Of a stretch of 64,000 bases of DNA, positions 1 through 7,063 are shown piece after piece. The notes beneath the pieces were generated by a model. The model was not told the origin of the DNA and searched no databases. It worked only from the letters and a program-made list of their open reading frames with translations. The position numbers and the translations under genes were made by a program. Source of the stretch: Staphylococcus equorum. GTDB lineage: Bacteria; Bacillota; Bacilli; Staphylococcales; Staphylococcaceae. The DNA is taken from NCBI RefSeq assembly GCF_029024965.1, contig NZ_CP118982.1, forward strand, positions 2,356,001 to 2,420,000, read 5' to 3'. Position 1 is the stretch's first letter, and each line of letters opens with the position of its first letter.

Positions 1-339
1 ATATTCTGCGAAAGTTGAATGTTCGCGATCATAGATGACTTTACCACTTCGGAAGTCAAAGCTCTCTTCCATATAATATGTGCCTATTCTACCTTCTTGT
101 TGTTTCAAAAATGTTGTACCTACTTGTGTCTGATACAGCTTTTTCATAGCTAAATTGCCTAATGCATGTTGTGGTAATACCGTTAACATTTCAGTAGCGT
201 GCCCAAATTGAGATAAGGTCACGAGCGCATTTAATTCTGCACCTCCAACATTAACACCAAAGGTATTGGCATCTTTCAGTTGTTTGTAATCAGGTGGAGT
301 ATAGCGTAGTAATACTTCTCCAAATCCAAATACCGTCAT
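1..339 (-). CDS. kdgK: 2-keto-3-deoxygluconate kinase, PfkB family (3' part outside window)
   Basis: This is the N-terminal 113 codons of a sugar kinase; the rest lies beyond the window edge. The protein begins MTVFGFGEVLLRYTPPD and has the GGAELN segment typical of the substrate site of ribokinase/PfkB-family KDG kinases. Such enzymes phosphorylate 2-keto-3-deoxygluconate to KDPG in the cytoplasm. It follows the aldolase gene with only 2 bases between stop and start, so the two are co-transcribed and supply consecutive steps. The ATP-binding and catalytic Asp region is off the window, so the assignment rests on the N-terminus and the partner gene. Another PfkB sugar kinase is a weaker alternative. 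Confidence 0.8.
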   Translation of the reverse strand, partial: MTVFGFGEVLLRYTPPDYKQLKDANTFGVNVGGAELNALVTLSQFGHATEMLTVLPQHALGNLAMKKLYQTQVGTTFLKQQEGRIGTYYMEESFDFRSGKVIYDREHSTFAEY

Positions 340-341
340 AG

Positions 342-959
342 TTATACCTCTCTTTTTAATTCAGAAATATATTGCACTAAAGCTTCTTGTCCTTGTTGTT
401 GATAAATTTTTGTAATTTCACTGCCAATGCCTACTGCAAAACTACCTGCGTCTAACCATTCTTTTTGATTATCTTTACCCACGCCACCAGTTGGAACAAT
501 CTCAATTTGTGGTAATGGACCTTTGAAATCTTTGATAGATTTAGGTGAAAATTGTGTTGCTGGGAATAGTTTCAATACTTTACAACCATAGCGTAACGAT
601 TCAACCATTTCTTTAACCGTCATACATCCTGGAATATAAGGAACGTCATACAAGTTAGCGATTTTAGCTGTTTCTTTATCAAAAGATGGACTTACAATAA
701 ATTTAGCACCGTTTAAAATCGCTGTACGTGCTGATACACTATCAAGTACAGTACCTGCACCAATGAGCGCATCTTCTCTCTTAGATAATTCAGCAATAAT
801 TTCTATCGCGTTTGGTGTCGTTAACGTTACTTCGATAATATTAAGCCCTTGTTCTATAATTAGATTCGAAATATCTAAAAACGTCTCCGGGTTGTCTGTA
901 CGCATTACTGCAATATGTTGACCTTCTTGAATATACTTCATCGTATCTCTTGAATTCAT
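342..959 (-). CDS. kdgA: KDPG/KHG aldolase
   Basis: A 205-aa bifunctional 4-hydroxy-2-oxoglutarate / 2-dehydro-3-deoxy-6-phosphogluconate aldolase that splits KDPG to pyruvate and glyceraldehyde 3-phosphate. It has the full family length and one TIM-barrel domain. Visible motifs are IIEVTL with the conserved Glu near residue 43, GAGTVL near 67-72, KFIVSP near 86-91, and KLFPA near 130-134, whose Lys forms the Schiff base. A GGV phosphate-binding loop lies near residue 158. The start is supported by AAGGAGAT a few bases upstream. It is the first gene of the kdgA-kdgK pair and is divergent from a LacI-family regulator. The pathway is likely pectin/uronate breakdown (inference). Confidence 0.93.
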   Translation of the reverse strand: MNSRDTMKYIQEGQHIAVMRTDNPETFLDISNLIIEQGLNIIEVTLTTPNAIEIIAELSKREDALIGAGTVLDSVSARTAILNGAKFIVSPSFDKETAKIANLYDVPYIPGCMTVKEMVESLRYGCKVLKLFPATQFSPKSIKDFKGPLPQIEIVPTGGVGKDNQKEWLDAGSFAVGIGSEITKIYQQQGQEALVQYISELKREV

Positions 960-1003
960 CTTTACATCTCCTTATAAATTTCATCTTTCGTGTTTGACCT
1001 CTG

Positions 1004-1023
1004 AAAATAACAACGTTGTTATT
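1004..1023. promoter_or_regulatory. Perfect 18-bp palindrome, likely LacI-family operator
   Basis: Bases 1006-1023 read AATAACAACGTTGTTATT, which is its own reverse complement and has the central CG typical of LacI/GalR operators. It lies between the divergent kdgA and lacI-type genes, about 50 bases upstream of the kdgA start. It is placed to block kdgA-kdgK transcription when bound by the adjacent regulator. Binding is inferred. Confidence 0.75.
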
Positions 1024-1060
1024 AAGATTCAAAAAAATATTCTAACGCTTATCTCTATGG

Positions 1061-1066
1061 TATAAT
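1061..1066 (+). promoter_or_regulatory. -10 box of the LacI-type regulator gene
   Basis: A perfect TATAAT sits 40 bases upstream of the regulator's ATG. No good -35 hexamer is visible at 17 bases, so the promoter may be weak. The ribosome binding site AAGGAGA follows at 1094-1100. Confidence 0.5.
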
Positions 1067-1106
1067 TAATTCTAACTTAAATCAATCTATTTCAAGGAGA
1101 ACTTTT

Positions 1107-2051
1107 ATGGCTGTTACTTTAAAAGACGTTGCCGAAGCCTGTGGTGTCAGTTATTCCACGGTCAGTAAAGCATTAAAAAATTCCCAACTCGTTAAACCAA
1201 AAACAAAACAAATGATTCAACAAAAAGCGCTTGAAATGAATTACATACCTAATCATTCGGCCCGAGCACTCGTTTCTAAAAGAAGTGGCACGATTGGATT
1301 AATCTGGCCTTCCGTAGATCGTGTTGCCGTGACACATCTCATTTCAGAAATTAATAGAGCCATTAAATCACTCGGTTATGTCATGTTTGTTTCAATCGAT
1401 GACGTTGCGGCCGCTTCAAAGAAATTTGTTGAATTTGGCTGTGATGGTATCGTTATCTTTGACGAAGGTGACAATTCAAACTTACCGCCTGAAATTTATA
1501 ATAACGTACCGGTAGTCGCATATGGTGTAGATAGAGATATTCCCTACCCGATTATCAATGTCAATCATGCAGAAGCGATGATTATGGCCATCAATGCCTT
1601 ATTAGAACAAGGTATCCAAACGATTGATTACATAGGCGATATTAATACAAACGACGCCCGTCAAATCGCTAAAAAAGATGCAATTACTAATTATTGCAAT
1701 GCACAAAACATCACCTATCGTATTATCGATTCTAATGGATTGAACGCGATAGAAGCAGAAGCATCCGTGAAGCAACATTTGAAAACTGACACGCTTTCTC
1801 CTGGCGTGATTTGCGGAAGTTACGATATTACTGTAGGGACGATTAATGCCATTGGACCTGAGAATCAACCAATGATTTACTCTTACGATAATATTCCACA
1901 AATTAAAAAATTAGATTATCCTGTCAATGCTATCGGTGTTCCTACATCTGAAATCGCTCAACAAATCGTGACTACATTAGATAAAGTTATTAAAAATGAA
2001 CCAACCGATGCAGCATATCATTTACATCCATCATTACAGAATAATATTTAA
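1107..2051 (+). CDS. LacI-family transcriptional regulator of the KDG genes
   Basis: A 314-aa DNA-binding repressor. Residues 3-25 form the LacI helix-turn-helix (VTLKDVAEACGVSYSTVS), followed by the hinge helix region (NHSARALVSKRSG, near 51-63). The rest is a periplasmic-binding-protein-like effector domain. The start has an AAGGAGA 6 bases upstream. It is divergent from kdgA-kdgK, and a perfect 18-bp palindrome lies between them, so it probably represses that pair and responds to a sugar acid such as KDG or KDPG. Family assignment is firm; effector and target are inferred. It resembles KdgR-type regulators, but the symbol is not assigned because the effector is unknown. Confidence 0.9.
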   Translation: MAVTLKDVAEACGVSYSTVSKALKNSQLVKPKTKQMIQQKALEMNYIPNHSARALVSKRSGTIGLIWPSVDRVAVTHLISEINRAIKSLGYVMFVSIDDVAAASKKFVEFGCDGIVIFDEGDNSNLPPEIYNNVPVVAYGVDRDIPYPIINVNHAEAMIMAINALLEQGIQTIDYIGDINTNDARQIAKKDAITNYCNAQNITYRIIDSNGLNAIEAEASVKQHLKTDTLSPGVICGSYDITVGTINAIGPENQPMIYSYDNIPQIKKLDYPVNAIGVPTSEIAQQIVTTLDKVIKNEPTDAAYHLHPSLQNNI

Positions 2052-2079
2052 TACATGCAAATTTCATTAAATTAACAAA

Positions 2080-2122
2080 GCGACCCTAGCTACATTGGAC
2101 AGTGTAGTCAGGGTCGCTCTTG
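2080..2122 (+). terminator. Hairpin terminator after the LacI-type regulator
   Basis: GCGACCCT at 2080-2087 pairs with AGGGTCGC at 2110-2117, with an inner CTACA/TGTAG extension. A short T-rich run follows. It lies 28 bases after the stop codon. Confidence 0.75.
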
Positions 2123-2882
2123 TTTGAGAGATATTTATCTAGAGGGTTATTACTTTTAATATTACTTCAACTGAAGCATAAGCTTTCTTAAATATATGAA
2201 GGCATCTAGCAAGTGATTTTTATAATCTAGGAATGCCATTACCAAATTGCATTGTGCCTGTCTTGTTGTCTGTTATACAACATCGCGTACACCTATCACT
2301 TTATAATGTAATGACATGCTACTTGCTAAAATGCCGTTAATATAACGCGCGCTTTATATATTGCTTGCAAGTCACGTGTTACAACACATCTTGTTTGTAC
2401 AGAAAAAAGTTAACCAATATTTAGAGAGATAGGGGTTGTTTTCAGTTTTTTAATGGGAGAACTGATGAATTTTATTGGTTTTAACTATAATTCTAAAACA
2501 CGCAACTGTGCAAGCATTGGTTAACATACGATACATTTGTATCTATATTACAAATGTATCACGTATCTAATCCTACTTTCATCTCTGATTAGTACGTTAT
2601 GATTACCATCTTTATAAAATTTGAGGACTCCCTTAGTTATCTTCTGCCGTTATGAGTCCTGAGTTGAATTATCATTTATTATAAAAGCTATCATATATTG
2701 ATTGTACGTGGATATTCATACATATTGAAAACTCAACTTATAACCATTTCGCAATGATCAGTTAATCAGTACTCATAACCCTCTACAACTTCTATTATAT
2801 TACGCCTTTATCTATGATTAAAATACATAGTTGGAATATTTGACATTCCTTAGTGGAATACTTCAACTTTGATGACACTTTT
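2123..2882. other. Gene-less AT-rich intergenic stretch
   Basis: About 760 bases between two convergent genes. No open reading frame with a ribosome site was found. It contains the inverted repeat at 2530-2560, a short AGGACTC/GAGTCCT pair (2624-2630 and 2654-2660), and nothing else recognised. It could be a decayed gene or hold an unannotated small RNA. Confidence 0.5.
2530..2560. repeat. 12-bp inverted repeat containing two TACA-N2-TGTA motifs
   Basis: GATACATTTGTA at 2530-2541 is repeated inverted as TACAAATGTATC at 2549-2560 with a 7-base loop. Each arm also contains TACA-N2-TGTA, the core recognised by BlaI/MecI and CopY-type repressors. No such regulator gene is in the window. A plain RNA hairpin is the alternative. 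Confidence 0.7.
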
Positions 2883-3758
2883 TTATTTCAAATCCTTTAA
2901 AAAATTAATCCATTCATGCGTAACGTGATTCATATAACTTTCTTTCTTCCATATAACACCTAAATTCCACGCTACATCAGCACCACTTATTTCAATGCCG
3001 ACAACACCATCATTTAAGATATTGACGATACTTTCAGGTAATATACTCACGCCAATACCATCACGAATCATATTTTCTATAAAAGTAATTTGAGACATTT
3101 TAGCTACTGTTTTAGGATGAAATCCTACTTTTCTACAGCTTTCTATAATTTGATCTTTCAGGTAATAGTCATCATGAAACATAATAAAGCTCTCATCTTT
3201 CAAATCACCTAAATAGATAGATGATTGTTGGGCTAACTCAGAATTTTTATCAACGATAAGTAATAACTTCTCCTTATATAGAGGTACCGCATGATAGATA
3301 TCCTCATCCACTGGTAAAGTTGTAATACCGACGTCAATTTCATCGTTGTTCAAATAAAATTCGACCGCTTTCCCGCCGCCTTCAATGACTTCATATGTCA
3401 CATTAGGATACTGGGAATGAAACTGGTTTAAACTTTCCGTAAACAACCTGACATTCATAATTGCCGATATGCCGATGCGGATATGACCTCTTTCTAAATT
3501 CGTGACGTCGCCCATTTCTAATGATAAATCATCTAAGACTGCTAATGCTTCAACACACTTATCATAAAAAATCTGTCCTATATCCGTTAGAATAATATGC
3601 TTTTTTCTTCTATCAAACAAAGTAATATCAAATTCGTTTTCAATGCTTTTAATATTTTTACTAATTGTAGACTGTGCGATATATAAATGTTCTGAAGCTT
3701 GTGTCATTCCACCATTTCTCACAACTTCTACAAAATATTTCATTTGTTTTATTTCCAT
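2883..3758 (-). CDS. LysR-family regulator, CidR/YwbI-like
   Basis: A 291-aa transcriptional regulator. The N-terminal winged helix-turn-helix (MKYFVEVVRNGGMTQASEHL, residues 6-25) is followed by IAQSTISKNIKSIE, then a LysR substrate-binding domain from about residue 90. Overall it resembles staphylococcal CidR, which controls cidABC and acetate-overflow death genes, but no cid genes are adjacent. Instead it lies 40 bases downstream of a beta-lactamase gene on the same strand with no clear promoter or terminator between, so the two may be co-transcribed. AmpR-type regulators of other beta-lactamases are also LysR proteins but are divergent from their targets. Whether this one acts on the lactamase is not known. 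Confidence 0.82.
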   Translation of the reverse strand: MEIKQMKYFVEVVRNGGMTQASEHLYIAQSTISKNIKSIENEFDITLFDRRKKHIILTDIGQIFYDKCVEALAVLDDLSLEMGDVTNLERGHIRIGISAIMNVRLFTESLNQFHSQYPNVTYEVIEGGGKAVEFYLNNDEIDVGITTLPVDEDIYHAVPLYKEKLLLIVDKNSELAQQSSIYLGDLKDESFIMFHDDYYLKDQIIESCRKVGFHPKTVAKMSQITFIENMIRDGIGVSILPESIVNILNDGVVGIEISGADVAWNLGVIWKKESYMNHVTHEWINFLKDLK

Positions 3759-3798
3759 ATTCTGCTCCTCTGAATAGCCCTATCATCATTTTATTAAC

Positions 3799-4647
3799 TT
3801 AGCGTAATTGTGCAATTGCTTCTTCAGCAGCATCTGCGATTACTTTATCATCTGGCTGACCATCTTTGTCATCTTGTTTTGTATAAATTGCAAGAATAAT
3901 TGGTTTTTTATGTTTATCTGGATAGATAAATGCTAAATCATTACGCGTAGCATATGTTAAGCCCTGGCCACTTTTATCTCCAACGATATAGTTGTCTGGT
4001 ACACCTGCTTTAATTAAACTATCGCCTGTTTCATTTTCAATCATAACTTGTTTCAGTAAATCTAAATTCCCGTCACTTATTTGGTCACTTGTTAAAATTG
4101 TATTTAATGTCTGTGCTGCAGCTCTAGGTGTTGTAGTATCGGCTGTACTATTTGGATCATAGAGGTTTAACTCCGGTTCTAAGCGTTGTGGATTAGAAAT
4201 ATTGTCACCCAATTGCTTCAACTCATGTTTAAAGGCTTTAACGCCACCAAGTTCTTCCATTATTTTATTATTAGCCGTATTATCACTTTGTAACATAGAT
4301 GCTTTAATTAAATCTTTAAGTGTCATCTGTTTGCCTATGTAATTTTCAGTTACAGGTGAATATTCTACAATATCTGCTTCATTAATTGTTATTTTTTTAT
4401 TTAAATCTTTTTCTGAATAATTATTTAATAACACACCGCTCGCGATGGCTTTAAAAGTAGAAGCAAATGCAAAACGTTCATTCGCATTGTGTTGAACTTT
4501 TTTACCATTCTCAGTATTAATGCCATAAACCCCAACTGTTGTATTATTATCTTTCTCTATTTTATCAAATTCATTCGCTGATACCGTACCATTGCTCATC
4601 ATGAAAAATAATGCACTAAACACTAAACCCCAAAAAACTTTTTTCAT
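3799..4647 (-). CDS. bla: Class A beta-lactamase (penicillinase)
   Basis: A 282-aa secreted serine beta-lactamase of the BlaZ type. An N-terminal signal peptide (residues 1-24, ending near VSA) lacks a lipobox Cys, so the protein is probably freely secreted, unlike lipoprotein BlaZ. Catalytic motifs are complete: STFK with nucleophile Ser63 and Lys66, SDN at 121-123, Glu157 and Asn161 (EPELN, Ambler 166/170), and KSG at 225-227. The ATG follows AGGGGAG. No blaR1 or blaI sensor/repressor genes flank it and no TACA-N2-TGTA operator is seen at its promoter, so expression may be constitutive or LysR-linked. It is clearly divergent from plasmid BlaZ and is probably a species-specific chromosomal enzyme (inference). 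Confidence 0.93.
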   Translation of the reverse strand: MKKVFWGLVFSALFFMMSNGTVSANEFDKIEKDNNTTVGVYGINTENGKKVQHNANERFAFASTFKAIASGVLLNNYSEKDLNKKITINEADIVEYSPVTENYIGKQMTLKDLIKASMLQSDNTANNKIMEELGGVKAFKHELKQLGDNISNPQRLEPELNLYDPNSTADTTTPRAAAQTLNTILTSDQISDGNLDLLKQVMIENETGDSLIKAGVPDNYIVGDKSGQGLTYATRNDLAFIYPDKHKKPIILAIYTKQDDKDGQPDDKVIADAAEEAIAQLR

Positions 4648-4694
4648 AACTATCCAACTCCCCTTAATTTAAATATAACCCTATACTTATGCTA

Positions 4695-4723
4695 ACTATA
4701 ATTACTATATTACAAAAATACAA
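4695..4723 (-). promoter_or_regulatory. Promoter of the beta-lactamase gene
   Basis: On the minus strand, TTGTAT (4718-4723) and TATAGT (4695-4700) are separated by 17 bases, a good SigA match 48 bases upstream of the start codon. No dyad operator overlaps it. Confidence 0.6.
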
Positions 4724-4755
4724 TTATTTATAAATACTGAATTTTTTGCTTCTAC

Positions 4756-4797
4756 AATAAAAACCCCTCATTGTCATAATCACTAACAATGAGGAGT
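4756..4797 (-). terminator. Terminator of the IsaB-like gene
   Basis: CCTCATTGT at 4766-4774 pairs with ACAATGAGG at 4786-4794. On the minus strand the stem is followed by a run of T (4756-4763). Confidence 0.9.
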
Positions 4798-4843
4798 GAA
4801 CGAGTCATACTTTATAATAACTGTAACTCATTATTCTGTATGG

Positions 4844-5440
4844 CTATTGGCTTATAGTCATTTCCATTAAATTATCTTTTGTATCAAAGAACGCTGTGTA
4901 GCTACCTTCATTTGTTTTATATTTTACAAACGTGCCATCCTCGTTACCAAGTTTTCCTTCTTCAGTTATTTCATTAGAACTGTGTGCATCTTTAAACGTA
5001 TCCTTTGAAACTGAATCTGGTTTAGTGAAGAAAGTTGTTTGAACAACTTCATCATCTTTATTAAATGATGCTGTTGTATCATAAATTGTTTCGTTATATT
5101 CAACTTTAGAGTCTGCTTTTGGATCTACTTTATAGCCATCGATTGAGACATTATCATATTTTAACGCTCTTACAAAGTTGTAATCTTGTGTAAATGAAGC
5201 ATCATATGTTGTATAACCTTCGTAGTTATACCATGGTGTTTCAGCTTTTAATTCTACACCAATCGCACTACTTTCAGTGTTGGCACCGCTAGCGCCACCT
5301 TCACCGTGCCCCCATTTCTGTACTTGCTCTGACTGCGCTTTGACTTCTTGATTATTACTCGTTATATACGCTGCGGAAGAACCTACGACAAGTGTTGATA
5401 CTATGACTGTTGAAGATAGTAACTTTACTACTTTATTCAT
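4844..5440 (-). CDS. IsaB-family secreted protein
   Basis: A 198-aa exported protein with a signal peptide (about residues 1-35, VKA then QSEQ). The segment from about residue 68, WYNYEGYTTYDASF through FVRALKYDNVSIDGYKV, resembles the conserved core of immunodominant staphylococcal antigen B (IsaB), a cell-surface/secreted nucleic-acid-binding antigen of S. aureus. It is longer than IsaB because of a glycine/histidine-containing insert (GHGEGGASGAN) after the signal peptide. It stands alone with its own promoter and terminator. The start follows AGGAGTGA. The family call is by eye; nucleic-acid binding is inherited from the family and not shown here. Confidence 0.75.
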   Translation of the reverse strand: MNKVVKLLSSTVIVSTLVVGSSAAYITSNNQEVKAQSEQVQKWGHGEGGASGANTESSAIGVELKAETPWYNYEGYTTYDASFTQDYNFVRALKYDNVSIDGYKVDPKADSKVEYNETIYDTTASFNKDDEVVQTTFFTKPDSVSKDTFKDAHSSNEITEEGKLGNEDGTFVKYKTNEGSYTAFFDTKDNLMEMTISQ

Positions 5441-5496
5441 AATAAATCACTCCTATTTTGTAGTTTCCCTTTTGGCAAGTGTAATTATTCACCCTC

Positions 5497-5524
5497 ATCA
5501 TACTCCAAATCATGTTAATTGCAA
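5497..5524 (-). promoter_or_regulatory. Promoter of the IsaB-like gene
   Basis: Minus strand TTGCAA (5519-5524), a 16-base spacer and TATGAT (5497-5502) form a SigA-like promoter about 57 bases upstream of the start. Confidence 0.55.
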
Positions 5525-5663
5525 GGATTTTCTCTTTTATATATTAAAATTATTATCAGAATTAAATTAGATTTTTTAACTTAAGCAGTTGAAATTTTAC
5601 CAGTATACCAATTAAACATGTATAGTGAATATATGATTATGAAATTAGAAAGGATGATTTTTT

Positions 5664-5969
5664 ATGGTACATATCTTACAAGTCGATTTTCCTTTAGATG
5701 GTCCGTTTGGAGATGAAATGGCACGACAATTCGAGGATTTAGCAAAATCAATTAATGATGAACCAGGATTTTTATGGAAAATTTGGACCGAGAACGAAAC
5801 ATCCAAAGAAGCAGGTGGTATTTACGCCTTCGACAGTAAAGCGCATGCTGAAAGTTACTTAAATATGCATAGCGAACGACTCAACGCTATGGGAGTGACG
5901 GAAATCAACGCCAAAATATTCACTATAAATGAAGGATTAACACAGATTACACACGGTCGTGTTGAGTAG
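5664..5969 (+). CDS. ydhR: YdhR-family putative monooxygenase
   Basis: A 101-aa single-domain dimeric alpha+beta barrel protein. The segments DGPFGDEMARQ, INDEPGFLWKIWTENE and EAGGIYAF match the E. coli YdhR family closely and the length is the family norm. YdhR proteins are thought to be cofactor-independent monooxygenases acting on aromatic compounds; the substrate is unknown. The start follows AAAGGATG at 5649-5656. It is monocistronic and convergent with the downstream hydrolase gene, sharing a bidirectional terminator. Confidence 0.88.
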   Translation: MVHILQVDFPLDGPFGDEMARQFEDLAKSINDEPGFLWKIWTENETSKEAGGIYAFDSKAHAESYLNMHSERLNAMGVTEINAKIFTINEGLTQITHGRVE

Positions 5970-5992
5970 ATTTTTGACAATAGCATATTAAA

Positions 5993-6043
5993 AATACCCC
6001 AGCAATAGCGTCACCTGAAAAGTGTGCGTATTGTTGGGGTATT
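5993..6043. terminator. Bidirectional terminator between ydhR and the acetylesterase gene
   Basis: AATACCCCAGCAATA at 5993-6007 pairs with TATTGTTGGGGTATT at 6029-6043 (one G-U pair). It lies between the 3' ends of convergent genes. Confidence 0.85.
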
Positions 6044-6077
6044 CTGTGTGAATTTTAAAATTTCCTAGGTAATCACT

Positions 6078-6917
6078 TTAATACATCTTTGCCATTTCTT
6101 CTGTAAATGTTTGGTAAGTTATTTCATTCTTAGATAATCGTGCTACTAACATATACATTTGTTCACTCTTTGTATATTCTTTTTTATACAATAAATGATC
6201 TGCTTTCTTTTCATCTGGTAACGAGTCTTTAATGTTGGCACCTTGTGAAAATGCTGCATAATATCGCATACCGAATAAGCGCTGTGACTGGGCATCGATA
6301 TGAATCTCATCAGGATTGGCTGTTAAACCTTGTGCCGTTACGTAGAAACAGTTATCTTTTGCTTCTGCTACAGTTTTAATCACTTCATTAATTTCAGTGT
6401 ATTCTGATGCACTTTGACCAAATGCTGCTTTGCCTAAGAAGTCTCCTAGCAAGCCCATTACGAATGGCAGTTGAGGTGCATTAAGCGCTTGTCTAAAATG
6501 ATCCACAACTTGATTTAACTTAATTTCGTAGTCAAGATGCTTACCCTCTAAACTATCACTTTCACCTTGATGCCATAATATACCGATAAGTTCACTGCTT
6601 TCCATCGCAAATTCAGCTTCAGAAATCGCATGTCGTGTTAACACTTGATCCTCTGCCCAATCATCAATCGTTGTACCACCATCTGCACACGGGATTAAGC
6701 CAATTGTTTCATCTGGATGATTATCTAACCACAATTTAGCAAACGATGCTGCGGGGCCTATACCTGCAACAGAACGATCACTATGTATCGGTTCGTCCAT
6801 CATTTGCCATCTACCATTTTTCAATACTTGAATGCGCTCATCTACGATTGGTTTCACGCTATCGATAAAGCCACGCCCGGCCATATTAGACTGCCCTATA
6901 AGTAAAATTGATTTCAT
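6078..6917 (-). CDS. Sialate O-acetylesterase-like SGNH hydrolase
   Basis: A 279-aa esterase of the SASA/DUF303 (carbohydrate esterase 6-like) family. The N-terminal GQSNMAGRG holds the nucleophile Ser10; GPAASFAKLW and the family signature WHQGESD follow; the C-terminal DEIHID supplies the Asp/His pair. Such enzymes remove O-acetyl groups from sugars such as sialic acid or xylan. There is no signal peptide, so it acts in the cytoplasm. The start at 6917 was chosen because GGAAAGGG lies 8 bases upstream and MKSILLIGQSNMAG is the usual N-terminus. Upstream in-frame starts at 6971 and 6962 would add up to 18 residues. No sugar operon surrounds it, so the substrate is open. Confidence 0.85.
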   Translation of the reverse strand: MKSILLIGQSNMAGRGFIDSVKPIVDERIQVLKNGRWQMMDEPIHSDRSVAGIGPAASFAKLWLDNHPDETIGLIPCADGGTTIDDWAEDQVLTRHAISEAEFAMESSELIGILWHQGESDSLEGKHLDYEIKLNQVVDHFRQALNAPQLPFVMGLLGDFLGKAAFGQSASEYTEINEVIKTVAEAKDNCFYVTAQGLTANPDEIHIDAQSQRLFGMRYYAAFSQGANIKDSLPDEKKADHLLYKKEYTKSEQMYMLVARLSKNEITYQTFTEEMAKMY

Positions 6918-7025
6918 ATAAATTTCCCTTTCCATTTTTGGAATGTATGTACTATTAGTCATAAATATCATACCTTAAGTGTGTATTTGATTGAAGTAAA
7001 AAGGGGTTTTAGTATGTATAGACAT

Positions 7026-7055
7026 AAAAATGACTACCAAATTAATGGTAGTCAT
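7026..7055 (-). terminator. Terminator of the OCD-family gene
   Basis: ATGACTACC at 7030-7038 pairs with GGTAGTCAT at 7047-7055, and a T run follows on the minus strand. It begins only 9 bases after the stop codon. Confidence 0.88.
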
Positions 7056-7063
7056 CTTTAGAT

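Noticed and set aside
841-1032. 63-aa open frame on the minus strand overlapping kdgA
   Set aside because: It is a shadow frame across the kdgA 5' end and operator, with no ribosome site and no recognisable protein features.
4648-4740. BlaI/MecI operator at the beta-lactamase promoter
   Set aside because: Only direct TACA copies (4711-4722) are present, without the TGTA partner needed for the dyad.
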